Of a DNA stretch of 64,000 nucleotides, positions 1 through 11,815 are shown in pieces (positions within the stretch are counted from its first letter, which is position 1; each line of letters starts with the position of its first letter). A program made the position numbers and the translations under genes. This DNA comes from Nymphaea colorata (Eukaryota > Streptophyta > Magnoliopsida > Nymphaeales > Nymphaeaceae), in contig NC_045139.1 in the NCBI RefSeq assembly GCF_008831285.2, positions 14,180,354-14,244,353 of the forward strand, given 5' to 3'. The notes beneath the pieces are model-generated. The model saw only the letters and a list, made by a program, of their open reading frames with translations, was not told the origin of the DNA and did no database searches.

Positions 1-788
1 GAGAAAACAGTGAGCGCAAGATGCCGACTAAGACAGTAATTAGTAGTTAGGTGGTCTTTATCAATTCAAAATTTTCTAGACGTGTACTATCTTCCATCAG
101 ACACCTCCATTGTAAAAAGAAAAATAGAAATAATCAATCATTTGACAATAAGAACAAATTGAGAACCATAAATGGCTACCTTTTTTGTCGAAATTGTGAG
201 GCCATTACAGAACCCATCAAATAAGATCCAGAGATTCTTCTTTGCAGATGTTGATGGTAGCTCAACAAATCCTAATCCAGCAACAAAAAAATTACATAAA
301 CATTTTGATATAGAGAGATACTGAAGATTCTATATGGAAGTGACTGAGTCACTGACAGTGATATGGCAGGCAAAAAGCAAATACTAACAGAAAAAGCAGT
401 CTCGCAGTTCTTAAGACCATCAACAAAAGACCAAAAGCATGCTAAAGGGCCATACTGAATGCAGTTTTGCATTTCGAGATGCTGGAGAATGGCAGGCTGT
501 AGAATCCTTTGCATAAAGTGGCTACTCTTCGGCCTGATACTCGTATTTCCATGCTGACACCCTAAGTGCTTGACCGTTGCACCAGGCAGTGACTCTTATA
601 AGGACAACACCTGCTCCCTTAGGAAGAATATGCAATGGGTTCCTTTGCATAGATGTCACGTTTTACATCTAATTCTGCCATGGGAACAAAAATGTTAATA
701 TAAACAATAAGACACAGTAGAAAATTTTGAGGAAGAAGAAGCTAATAAACTCGGACCTGAATTTTGAGTTCAGAATTCCTCTGTTTGT
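1..788. other. Downstream flank / probable 3' UTR of the 5-phosphatase gene
   Basis: No coding region is supportable here. The stretch lies directly downstream (minus-strand sense) of the 5-phosphatase stop codon, so the part nearest 788 is probably its 3' UTR. The 80-codon minus-strand frame at 272-514 has no recognisable domain and looks like chance. Confidence 0.5.
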
Positions 789-3118
789 CTAGAAAAAACA
801 GAGCTCAGTATAACCATGTGCATGAGGCAAAAGCTCTTCAATTTCAACCCTGGCACTAGAACAAGCCATGCTTTTTGTAACCCAGTCATGGTTAATAGTT
901 TCTACATCTGCCATAAACACACTGTATACTGGGCGATGATCAGAAAATCTGGATTCACCGCGAACGTAAGAAACCTGATTCAAACCCCTGCCATACCACA
1001 AAATCCGATCACACCTACAAGAAAGAATAGCTGTCTAAAGTTACTAAATGCAGAGATATCCCAGACCGGAACTCGACAGCTGAAAGGTGCCTACAAATTT
1101 TGGACAGGAGAGAAAAACCAAACTTTAATTGAGGACTATAGGATGTGCCCGTACCATGCAGGGGTTCGTCGTTTCTCCTTTGGGTGCAAATCGTCACCTG
1201 CATATCGATCTGAATTGTTCATATATTTGTAAGTTGGTGGAAAGTATATTCTTCCTTCATTCCAATCCTGGAAGACCCGACCTCGTTTCTGCTCAATCCT
1301 AAGCTGGAGAAAGGCAATGGGAGGTTAAGACCTCTATCTAGCATACGTTTCAAAAGACGAAAGAAAAAAAGAAAACCCAAGTATGTGGAAACAACTCGGA
1401 ATCATAAAATAATTAGTCTAAAAGTTTTTAGCTTCTGCAAAAGCGTTGCAAGAAACAGATATGTTGAGGAAGTTGGACCCAGCGAGAACTGCAATCATCA
1501 TAACAAAACCACCAGAAAATTTGAGGAACAAAGCTGGAAGTCTCAGCCAGCGTTCATTCATTCAACACAATTATATGGGGCGAGACAGGAAAAGGAGATT
1601 ACGACACCAATTCCACCATGAACCAGTTTCTGCAAGTTTGTACACCAACCTGATCATTTTCCAGTAATGCTCTCCAGTTGTGCATCTCAACAAGGGCCTT
1701 TGCAGCACGATACGACAGAGCAATCCGGTAATTCAAATCACCAAGCCAAATGACTCGACTGGAGCCAGAAAAACAAATTCGTCTCATTGGGCACAGTCAA
1801 GGTGGAAAAGAAATATGGGACATGACTTCATGAAACCTCGACTAGAGCAATCGCTCGTTTGCATGAAAAAATGGAAGTGAAAACAATAAAATTGTCCTTT
1901 GATTTGTTAATGGCTTACTCGTGATCAAGAATTGTTTCTGGAGAGTTCTCATCCCCTAGTCCATGAACGCGAGGGAATCGAGTCTTCCTCAGAATTTCCA
2001 TTACATCAGAGTTTCTTCTTAGCTCATCACCCTCCTTCTGACCAGATGTTAAGTGGCTACAGACGAAGCAAAAGCTTGTTCTGTGCACAGACATGCTTAT
2101 TGAAATAGAGCCCTGAAAGGCCAGAGAATTAATAAACCAGAAATACATATAACTGCATTTGAGGAACCAATTAATGGATTTCAAAAAGAATGCGAGAGCA
2201 AACCCCTTTACCTTATTTCCGAGATAACCCATGAGTCCTCTTCCCACGCAAGAAACCTTCAGGTTTTTAACATCATCCCTAATCTCACTTCTCACCCAAA
2301 CTGTAAGAAATATTCCAACCATTTGCTTGCTAGCCACCAAACAGTATCGTGAATGACCCACAGATCTGTCTCTTTCCTCAGCCATGGAATTTGACACACT
2401 GCAAGATGATGGTGAACAGAACATTGCACTGGGAGAATCACAACCAGCATTTTCATCATCAGACGAACCCGATCGAAAAGTGGCATCACAGTCACTAGGC
2501 CTATTACTGTACATGACCCTATCACAAACACTGAGTCGGCGATCAAGCCTCGGTTGAGCCATTGAAATATCACAGTCCATCCTCAAACTTCGACTAAGTG
2601 ACTGGAAAGATCGTCTACTGAAGAAAGACGTGGTCTTTTGCCTTGTTGATCCTTCAAAATCAGCGTCTAATTCGACGATGGGATCAGGCGCTGGTGAAGG
2701 CATCTGATAGCCACCAGTGCCACTCGTACCAGGAAGATTATTCAGCGTCTTCCGTATCAATGCTAACCACTTTATAGCAGGCCCACTGTCTTCAGCACCC
2801 AAGACGTTGCCCGCATTCAGAGGAACTATTTCTTGAAAACTGCAGGAAAAAAAACCCCGAGATGATCCTTTTTAGTTTCTCAAATTGCAAACGGAGAATG
2901 TTTGCAATATGAACAGAACAAGTAGCCCGAACACGGGAAATGAAATCAACAAAAAATGTCTAGTACCCCAAAACGTAAATATCAGCAGGAGGAGATGTAT
3001 GAAGCCAATCATCCAGGCTCAGATGATTCGGAGGTGATTTTCCACCTACGTTCCACGTAGCCACAAATAACCTGCCCACATGAAAAACGAAAGAAATCAC
3101 CAATACTGCGAAAATACT

Positions 3119-3167
<49 letters not shown>

Positions 3168-4141
3168 GTACCTGTACTCCTGAACATCAGTGACTTGACA
3201 AGCAGTGTCAAACTCGAAATTTGGTCTTCTATGAATCTCTGAGATCCTCTTTGATGGTCGCTCTGGAAGAGGAAGTGCAAATAAACTCAAAAATAAATAG
3301 GAAGCAAATACATAACCAAATTTCATCCATTAAATGGGAAAGGGAGAAAACAGATATCAAAGAAAAACGAAGAAAAATTAGAAAAAGAAAAGTAATTGAT
3401 GGGTTCTAGATGGTGGAACCTGTTTTGCTTTTCTTGAGCGTGCAACTTTCCCTCTCTGAGAAACTCTTCCTCCATTCCCCATCACCACCTGAGATTCGAA
3501 AATGAAATTTGCTTAAGAAGCCAATCACTTGTGCATTAACTGAAAACCCCCTTGTCGAGCAAGAGAAATTGACATGGAGATAGAGCAGCGGTTACAAAAA
3601 AAACAAGTGCTCCTGATGAGAAGAACAACGAAATTTATAAGCAAACACAAGTAGCTCGAACAAGAAAAATGCAACATTAATCAAAACCCATCTTGGTAAT
3701 TGAAAGAAAAATGAAGAAAATTCAATTTTTGGAGAATGGATCGTGGCCAAGATCATATTTTTAAGGTAGTAAGGTACTTCTGGAGTAGAGAAACAAGAAA
3801 AAGAACCTTATTGGTCATTGAAGGACAAAAAAAGAAAAGGGAAATCAGCAGAAACCCACCATCTTCAACCATATCATCAGCGTGAAAATCATGAGCCTTA
3901 CTCTTGATATTGAACCATTTTCTAACAAGCGTCTTAGACCAGGAGAGCTGAGTCCACAGAAGACCATACAAAGACACACAGACAAAAAAGAAGAATTAAG
4001 AAGTTGAAAAGAGAAAGAAGAAAACCAGAATAGACCCATTTCAGCAAATGTCAATCGATCGAAGATAGGAAATACTAAAAAAAAACTTAAAAAAGGCATT
4101 GTCAGTAAGACCTTGCTCTTCTTCTGGCTCCCATCTCTCAT
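789..4141 (-). CDS. Type I inositol polyphosphate 5-phosphatase (9 exons, 539 aa)
   Basis: Exons on the minus strand: 4141-4112, 3947-3860, 3262-3172, 3071-2967, 2839-2212, 2112-1919, 1758-1650, 1303-1155, 1014-789. All introns are GT-AG and the spliced frame is open for 540 codons. The enzyme removes the 5-phosphate from inositol phosphates and/or phosphoinositides. Visible motifs are [12 protein letters not shown] at the start of the catalytic fold, [10 protein letters not shown], the metal/substrate motif WLGDLNYR (about residues 383-390), and [13 protein letters not shown] (about 463-475), split between exons 8 and 9. The Ser-rich insert in exon 5, between the N-terminal catalytic motifs and the SHLTSG segment, is typical of plant type I enzymes. 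The N-terminus ([13 protein letters not shown]) is also typical. The first coding exon is only 30 nt. I cannot say which Arabidopsis paralogue is closest. No signal peptide or membrane segment is evident, so the protein is probably cytosolic or membrane-associated. Confidence 0.95.
3124..3165. repeat. (CT)n microsatellite inside 5-phosphatase intron 3
   Basis: An uninterrupted CT run of about 42 bp on the plus strand (GA in the transcript). It starts only a few bases after the 5' splice site at 3171/3172, so length changes would alter the donor's immediate context. Confidence 0.97.
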
Positions 4142-4650
4142 TTTTCTCACTAATTCTTCATGCAGCCTTCAATGTTGGCCTTCACTCTCGCTCCTCTTCT
4201 AAAATATACTTGAGATGGGTTTTGGATTCTTGTGTTGCCTTGAAGAGGTGAAAAGCAACTTGAAAGGAATAACTAAAAGAATTTGAATAAAACCAAGGTG
4301 GGCACCGTCAAGAATGAAGGTCAAAATACAGAAGGAAAAGAATTTGAGCAGAGGAGAAGGAGAAGGGTGATCTCTAAGAAGACAATGGGGAGGAGACTCA
4401 CTCCCTCCCTTCCTAAACCTCGTTTTGAATCTGTACACCAAACACCACCCTGTAGAATTTGAAGAGAATAAAGCTCAAGGGAACTCTCTCTCTCTCTCAT
4501 TACACACACACACACACACACACATTCACTTTCTCTCTTTCGCTATAGTCTCTACATGGACACGCTCTCTCTTATTTCTCTCTCCATCTTCTCTACCTCT
4601 TAAGGCTTTTTACTCAAAATCCAAGGCTTGAAGACGGTCACCAAGATAAG
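4142..4650 (-). promoter_or_regulatory. Upstream region / probable 5' UTR of the 5-phosphatase gene, with CT and CA repeats
   Basis: This sequence lies just upstream of the 5-phosphatase start. It holds (CT)n at about 4485-4499 followed by (CA)n at about 4502-4525, then further CT-rich sequence to about 4600 (GA/GT-rich in transcript sense). Such tracts are common in plant 5' UTRs and core promoters. I could not place a transcription start. Confidence 0.45.
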
Positions 4651-6053
4651 AAAAGAACTGCCCTGTGGGGGACCCACATGCACTCTTTGGCTCTTTCTCA
4701 GGGAGCTGGCCTGCCCGCGGTCAGAGAGCTGAGGGTGGTTACCTTTATTTTTGGCGTACCCTTGTATTAGGGGAAAAAGCAGTTAAAGCAAAAAGAGAGG
4801 GAGAGAGACAGAGTGCTGGTGTGGACCGAGTTTTGAAGAGCCTGGAAAATGTTGAAGCTCCTCTGTTATTCTTCCTTTTTTTCAAAATCATATGAAGAGA
4901 ATGTCTGTGGATTTTGTTCATTTTTTAATAGTGGCTTGGTTTCCCATGTTGGTTTTGCTTTAAGATTTCCGGGTCCTTGCCCTGGCTCTTTCTTTTGTGA
5001 GGGTTCTTCCCCCAATTGGGTATTGTTTTATACAGTTTGGAGGGTGGTTTCTCTAATGTTCCTCCAGAATCTAGGTATTGGTTTGGGCTACCGACCAGGA
5101 CTAATAGCCCCAAGTTGGTCCTTCCAAGACCTTGTGGGCCTCCTCTTGCCCATGCCTATATAATTTTTCACTACCCATTTATACCAATAATGTAAAAAGT
5201 TTAAAATTTTACTGGAGTGGTTTAAGTCAGACCTGTTTACCAGATTTTGCCAGCAAATTTACATGTTGAATGTTCACAGTTTTATTGGCATGGCTAAACC
5301 CAACTTAGGATGCTTTAAAGTAGAGTCTCTTTTACTCGTAAGACTAACATGCCACGGATTTTTTTTTTTCTTCTAAATCCTAGGGAGTGGTGAATCCTTT
5401 TGCTCAACTGCTCAAGATCTCAAGCTCTTGAAAATCATTGATTTGTTCATTAGCATCATAAGCTGATGACATTTATGAGTGGGAAACTGTGCTGGTCCTG
5501 CTTGTTCCATTCTTTTGAGCAAGTATGAAATCCTTTTTTTTTTTTCAATGCTATTATATTATATTAGATTTGGGGAATGGATGGCCCCAAAATATTCCAA
5601 AAGTTGAAATCCTAGATCTCTTTCTCTAGCCCAACTATGGAATCATCCTCCTCATCAAAGGATTAGCATGAGTATACAGTGAATCTTCCACTAACGAAAC
5701 CTAGTGCGGACCCAAATTTGGCCTGTGGAGATCTTTGCATGGATTTATTGATGTTTCATCTGCGTCCGTTGATGGGTCTTGGGATTAACAATCTCGCAGA
5801 CACGATTGCTCTCAAGTTGCCAAACATACTCAATTAGCTTTCTAATCAAGCGCTTATCATGATCAATGACCAACGTGAATTCAAAAGAAAAATGTTTAGG
5901 TAGTGACGGGTGGGACTTAAGGATTTGATATCTTGACCGTCAAAGGAATTACAGGCTAAAGAAACCACAATGATCATTTCCCAAAAGGCAACTAGAATGG
6001 TGCCTTCTTGAATGAACTTCAAGGTCCTTTGTCTCCTTGTTTGTTGTCCCATG

Positions 6054-6239
6054 CTAGAGATGTCAATGGGTTGGACCCGGTTCATAACTGATCAAATACT
6101 GATTTCTAAAACTCAAATCTAAACTCAGTTAAAAAACTATAAGCTATATATGAATCTGATTAGTGACTCAATCTTATTCTCCCCATGTCAGACCAAATTA
6201 CACTGATCCGAACCGGGTCAATTATAAGGCAAACTAGAG

Positions 6240-6240
<1 letters not shown>
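6054..6240. repeat. Degenerate dispersed repeat copy
   Basis: The copy opens with CTAGAGATGTCAATGGGTTG and continues with loosely repeated words such as CCGGTTCA, TGATTTCT and CAAATCT, and GATCCGAACCGGGTC near the end. It resembles the blocks at 7308, 16812 and 32921 in its head and word content. The boundaries are approximate. Confidence 0.5.

Positions 6241-6245
<5 letters not shown>

Positions 6246-6302
<57 letters not shown>
6246..6302. repeat. (AT)n-(GA)n compound microsatellite
   Basis: About 43 bp of uninterrupted AT dinucleotides followed directly by about 14 bp of GA. Confidence 0.97.
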
Positions 6303-6579
6303 TGTCCTTGTGTAGTAGCGATCACAGAATAAATGAGGGAGGCTTGACTCAGGGATGTTTTTTTGTGAACCCACAATGGACACAAGTGGGCAACCATGTG
6401 GGCTTTTGTGCAGATGCAACCCAATGGGGGCAAGAATGGACACATGCTGCCTTAAATTGAGAAGTGCTGGTCATGGAGTCAATAAAGGAATTCCTCATTC
6501 CAATCTTTTGGGTTCCTTCATTCGTAGTTTTTCCCTCCTTTTGTTTTTTCTTTTCCCTTCACAAGATCTGTAAGCTTGG

Positions 6580-6780
6580 GCTGATGTAGGATTCAAGTTT
6601 CACCAGATTCAACTTAATTTGGATTCTATTTAATTGAATTCAGATTCAGATCTTTATCAGATTCTAGTTGAATATCAGACTTGGATCTAGATTTAATTAT
6701 GAGTCTGTATGCCAGATTTGAATCCAATCAATAATCGTATCTGAATTTCTTTACTCAATTATAACTTGTCAGATTTAAAA
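6580..6780. repeat. Degenerate GATTCAGATC-word repeat block
   Basis: About 200 bp of imperfectly repeated words (GATTCAAG, CAGATTC, GGATTCT, GATTCAGATC, GACTTGGATC, TTTGAATCC, GTATCTGAATT). There is no fixed period. It belongs with the other blocks built from GATTC/GATCC words. Confidence 0.55.
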
Positions 6781-7307
6781 TGGTATCATTAAATCATCAA
6801 ACATATTTGCATTTGCTAGGAGTCACAAATCAGTATCTTTTTGTTTCTCTCTCTCTCTCGCACACACAAAGTCTTGTTCTCAAACCAACACTGTTGGCTA
6901 TATTTCTACTAGCAGAAGAGGAGGATGTGCATTTGGAACCGTCAGATGCGGCATCCAACGGCCCAAAATCGTCCGCGGTTTCATCCCATCATTGTCTACA
7001 AGAAAAGGTAAAGTTGGGCAAAGATCATCACGTCCGTGCATCTCATGTCCCACTGAGCTCAGTGGTCAAATCGCAAATCTTTTAATTATTGTTTTTACAG
7101 AAAAAGAAAAAGTAAGGGGGGGGGGGAGAAAAAAAATAAAGGTTACAAGAAAATAGCTAAAGATTCAGGTAGATGAGTGAAAAAGTTCATGTTGGTTATA
7201 TTATTATTACGTGACCGTTGGTTTCTAAAGCTGAAAAGTGAAAAAAAGAAAGCAAATATATGCAATTCCTTTCTTCAGCTTACTCCTGACAGCAAGGCCC
7301 CAAAAGT

Positions 7308-7627
7308 AGAGATGAGAACCGGGCTTTGACCGCCTTTTTGGTTCCATGACTCTACCGGGCCCAGGCTCCCGGGTCCGAGCCCGATAGGTATCCTACATGC
7401 CCTTGGTTCAGTTTGCTGGGTGTGTTCAAAGTCTGATGGTTCATATCAAGCCTGCCTTCCCATATCTTATCGGTATTGATGTTCTTGATGGATGATCACT
7501 ATGAGTAATGATTTGAATTGTTAGACTATGTTGTTGGTACTTTGTTCTTTCTTTCATGGTTGAGACTCAACTCAACTGAGTTCGATTTTTAGATTATCTG
7601 AATCTGAATTGTCTACATCCCTAACAA
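7308..7627. repeat. Degenerate dispersed repeat, possibly complete (about 320 bp)
   Basis: The left end reads TAGAGATGAGAACCGGGC and the right end GTCTACATCCCTAAC. The reverse complement of that right end (GTTAGGGATGTAGAC) resembles the left head, so the block could be a small element with inverted ends. The interior has CCGGGCCCAGG, CCGGGTCCGAGCCCG and GAATCTGAATTG words. No clear target-site duplication was found. Confidence 0.45.
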
Positions 7628-7764
7628 CAGATGGAGCCGCAAATGATTCGCATAAAGACTAGCTAAAATAAATTGACAGTCGGATCAGATTCCAATATCC
7701 TAAAGCCAAGAATACCAAAACTCTTGCACTATATTTGAACCATTTGCAACTATAAGAATCAAGA

Positions 7765-7766
<2 letters not shown>

Positions 7767-7819
<53 letters not shown>
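7767..7819. repeat. (AT)n microsatellite
   Basis: About 53 bp of uninterrupted AT dinucleotides. Confidence 0.97.
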
Positions 7820-7825
<6 letters not shown>

Positions 7826-10377
7826 CATCAAAGTAAGGTTTCGTCTACCTTAAAATGGTGCATGCATGTGAATCGAAGGGGTTGGTGCAATGACAACGGG
7901 CCGCAGCAGATAAGGTGGTGGTCATGGTCTTGCACAAGAAGAGGAAAAAACGTACCTTTTTTGGGCCCGTGAAGGACATTTCATCGCGACAAAATTAAGA
8001 AATTGGTGTGTCCTTGTGACATAGATATATGAAACTTGAGTGTGGCAAATACTAATGAATTTAGACTCTTGACTCTTGTAAGGGGTAAACGTCATAGTCA
8101 GAAAATCTTGTTTGGATTTACTCAAGCTACAAATATTTTCCTATTCCTTCTCTGTTCTTCAAAAAGTGAAAGGCGGAGTCCAGTCGGCCACCCTATTAAG
8201 CTAAACGAACCCTCTAAGTCCATATCTCGCAATTTTACTTGATAAACTGAAACCGAAATATAAAAAGAACAATACACTATACAAAAGCATGGAGAAAAAA
8301 TTACTCATGCTTTGCCAACCTAGAAGGAAAAGTATTGACATCAATCAAGCTACCTCTTAGTAAAAATTAGCCTTTTGTTGTTCTCACAACTTTTATCTAT
8401 CGAACTTTGCCTCCACTCAAATTTATAAATAAATGGTGCATATATAGGGTATTGGTAGATATTGCAAGGAATTAGGGAATTTCCCCATGAAGTTTGTTCT
8501 AAGTTTATCTTAAGACATTCTTAGGTGTTAACCAACAATTCGGAACTTTTTTGGCCTTTGGCTAGTAAATGAACTATCGTAGAGAACCTAAAAAGTCATT
8601 GTGCTGAATTAATGCATTCTTTTTTTGCTTGAGTTGAGTTATTAAAGATGCCAAGTTCAACCCACACACAATTAAATGTCATTTTGAGATCCACATCTAT
8701 GATGAGATGAGAAATGTAAGATCTGGACCAAACACTAATTGGGTAGGCGGTAGTAAGATCAGATCAAAGCATGTATTTTATATAAAAAAATTGAAAAATG
8801 GTATTTCAGCCTCTCTTAAAGTTTTGAAACTATAATTTGGCTCTTTTCATGAAAATTTTTTGACTTATCACTAATAAAAGAACAACCGACTGAGCCGCTT
8901 CCTTATTGTCTATCTCCATGCAAAGGACCATTCTAGTGCATTGAAAAGCACATGTTTTTTATACTTACTGTATGGTGTTGACAGTATTGAAGAAGCCACC
9001 CCAAGTTTGTTGAAAGCACATGGTACTCTGTACCACCCTCGTCTACATTACATTGCAGAACTTTCAACAAATTTTTTCTATTTAATGCACGGAAAAATCA
9101 CCCTCGGGGTCGGTGTCCCGGCCATGCTGATTATTTACTCGCCACGCCGACCTTGGCCACCCATTTGTTGGTCTCCTGCAAGAAAGAAAGAAAAAGTTTG
9201 CTTCGAGTTTTTTAACTGTTACTGCATGGTGAATGTTGAATTGCTTTCGAGGAGACCTCTTTTTGAGGAAGATTGGTTTAATAAAGGAAGATTTTGCAAC
9301 CTACCAACTGTTTATTGCCCGAAGGCCCATCGACTACAAAGAGCATATTTCTAAGCCTTATTCAAATGGAATAAAGACAAACATCACAATCAGATAGAGG
9401 AAATGCACATTTACGAAAGGATATTTAAGTGCGACACTGATAGCAAGGATTAGCAGTTAGCAGAATTCCACTTCTGGTTGCACAAAATTTGCTGCAATAA
9501 ATGTGAAAAGGAGAGCATGTGGGCAGTGCAGAGAGAGAGAGAGAGAGAAGAGAGAGAGCATGAACATTTTATATTGTGTGCCTGAACTTCATATCAATAA
9601 AAGGGTTTTACGTCCAGTTAAGTCGAATGATGTTTCGTTTTGTGCGAGCAAATGGAAATAGGATAAACTTGAAAGAGAATATTGTAAAAAAGAAAAAGCG
9701 TAAATGTATTACACGATATCTTGGAAACCTTTTAGGAAGCAAAGAAAAGAATCATTAGATAATTCACATGAAACCGACATTTGAAAAATGAAAAAAAAAG
9801 TTATATATATATATATATATATACACTCTTTACCTAACCAACTTAAACTTAGACCCTTCTTAGTGCTGGTTAAAAGTGCAATCTTATCTTAGATTCTCAC
9901 TTCTCTATCCATTTGAGTAAAAAGAGGACCCCACATATTAAAGATATCACTTCGTCGATGCCACCTCTGTCTGCTGGAGGACCGTTGGGACGTTGACTCA
10001 ACAACGATATATAACGGCTTTTGTTCAATCTCTATCGTTTTGCATTCTAGAAATAGATAGCGGGACATTGAAGTGGGGTTATCCTTGTAAGTTCAAACCC
10101 ATACAAGTTCCGCATGGTTCTTCAAGTAAGAATTTTTATTTTGTTAAATAATTTAATTTTCACTAATTAATTTTTTAAGTAACAAAAAAAAAAAAAATCA
10201 TGCCATGCAATACAAGCTGATGCCTGTCTACATTATACATCTTCTTCCTGGGTGAAAGCCGAAGCCCTCATCCAACCCTCAGATATGCGTCACAATCTCC
10301 TTTTTCATAGTAAAAAATAGGCTACAGAAAGGTAATTTAAATATGAGCAGGTTCAGTTTCTTTTGAGAGACAAGTTT

Positions 10378-11480
10378 TTATGAACTATTCAAGCCAAGGA
10401 AGAACCATTCTCTCTCTCTCTCTCTCAGTCGAACCCAAATATATTTGGTTAAGAACAAAGAGACTTTTACCCAAATGCCCCTGGTTCCAACCAAAGGAAT
10501 GTATGGGTAAATTTTGAGATACAGAAGTCTACCCACTGGTTTTACCGTGTGAAAACCAGACGTTTGATAGACATTTGATGGTTGTCCCTTCCCAAAACAC
10601 CAGCTTCCTGCGTCCTTCAGTTGTTGTTGAAGGGTTTTCCTTGTGAATATGTGTGTGTCTAGGGAACTATTTCTCACTTCTGCGGCCAAAAAATTGTCAA
10701 GGTTTTTTGCTTCACGTGCAACGCTGAAAACAGAACAAGATATTCAGAAATATTCACACAGTCTCCGTTTTCTAAGTACAACCAAAAGTGGTATGGGACA
10801 TGAACCCTTGTGCGCATCTGACAACCCTATGAAAAAGCAAGCTGTCGGTGAGAGCATAAACAGCCATGTCTTGCAAGAGCGAACATCAAGGCACAAAGCT
10901 CAGAGTGCAGAGAAACATGGCCCTCTGTTCCATATAATTTTGTTTTGCTCTGTGCCCAAATTGTGGTTCATGAAAAAAGTTGTTGAGATCTTGAAACTAT
11001 AGACGTTTTCCTTCAGAAGAAACATCAAAAGTTGATGAGATCTTGAAACTATAGACGTTTTCCTTCAGAAGAAACATTGTTAACCCCAGAAATATGGTAT
11101 TTCATTAGACCAACCCTTATGGAATAATAGAAATTTCGAGTGGCTATTTTTTCCAGATGCATTTCCTGCATCGGCTGCACACCTTTTTCTTTTATAGAGC
11201 TAATATGTCCGAGATTGTTTTCCATGCTAACAAAAATTAATGGCATCAAAATTTTTCCTTCTTCAGCATTTCCAAGAGCAAATTTTGTGACATTGGCAAA
11301 AACTTCTCCCCGTGTTTGAAGTGAAGTAGGAAGCCGCGGAACAGGGGCACGTACTTCTTTTCTTTTTAAAGAAACAGGCCGAAAGACATCCAAATCACAG
11401 AATGGTTCTTATTGATGATCAGCTTCACCCACTACAATTAATCAGGAATTTCATCTTTGATGCATCTAAAAACTTTCTCT
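10378..11480. other. Unassigned stretch between spacer and SNARE gene
   Basis: Overlapping open frames exist on both strands (minus 10378-10689 and 11049-11393; plus 10643-11002), each 100-120 codons. None carries a motif I recognise and none can be joined convincingly to a neighbour. The stretch also contains a 41-bp tandem duplication that ends or shifts these frames. It lies 3' of the SNARE gene and could be decayed sequence or distal UTR. Confidence 0.35.
10985..11077. repeat. 41-bp perfect direct duplication, period 52
   Basis: A 41-bp segment beginning GAGATCTTGAAACTATAGAC occurs at 10985-11025 and again at 11037-11077 with no mismatches, separated by 11 bp. Perfect identity indicates a recent duplication. 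Confidence 0.95.
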
Positions 11481-11815
11481 TCAAGGACCTAAAAGCATAA
11501 GGCACAAGTAGAATACATAGTACACCTGGATAAACATTTGTACACGACAAGTCAGTTGTTCGACCAACCTAACAACGATTATACAATGAACTTTAATTCT
11601 TGGTACATCGGGCATATACAGCCACTGGCTCAGACAAGAGAAAATAATGTGAAACAACCCCCAACATCCAACATTTTCTACCACGGCACAGACAATAGTT
11701 GCAGCTGCTGCAGCCACAGTTGCAGATGCAATGGCAACAATGGGGGAAAAGAATGAGGAAAGAACGACCGACAACAACAATAACAAGTATGAGAATCAAA
11801 ATTGTCATGCTCCAC
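11481..11815 (-). other. Probable 3' UTR of the SNARE gene
   Basis: This sequence lies immediately downstream of the NPSN stop codon in transcript sense. It contains GC-richer triplet-like sequence (CAGCTGCTGCAG around 11700) that opens chance frames on both strands. No domain was recognised in these frames. Confidence 0.4.

Larger units (their letters stand above)
4651..10377. other. Gene-poor spacer with microsatellites and degenerate repeats
   Basis: No gene can be supported over about 5.7 kb. Frames of 60-140 codons occur, for example 4849-5163 on plus and 8941-9354 on plus, but none shows a domain, conserved motif or believable splice context. The stretch is AT-rich and holds (AT)n arrays, short GA tracts (9530-9559), a further (AT)n at about 9801-9821, and at least three blocks of the degenerate repeat family listed separately. 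Confidence 0.6.

Noticed and set aside
3124..3165. CRISPR-like or regularly spaced array
   Set aside because: This and the other tandem signals in the window are microsatellites or minisatellites without spacer-repeat structure; the genome is a plant's.
8941..9354. 137-codon plus-strand open frame
   Set aside because: No domain, low-complexity mixture of residues, no splice or conservation evidence, and it sits in repeat-rich spacer.
10046..10101. Possible tRNA gene from an AGTTCAAACCC B-box-like match
   Set aside because: No A-box at the required distance and no stem pairing. The same B-box-like word near 62545 also lacks an A-box.
10643..11002. 119-codon plus-strand open frame
   Set aside because: Overlaps an opposing frame of similar length, has no recognised motif and ends in the 41-bp duplication.
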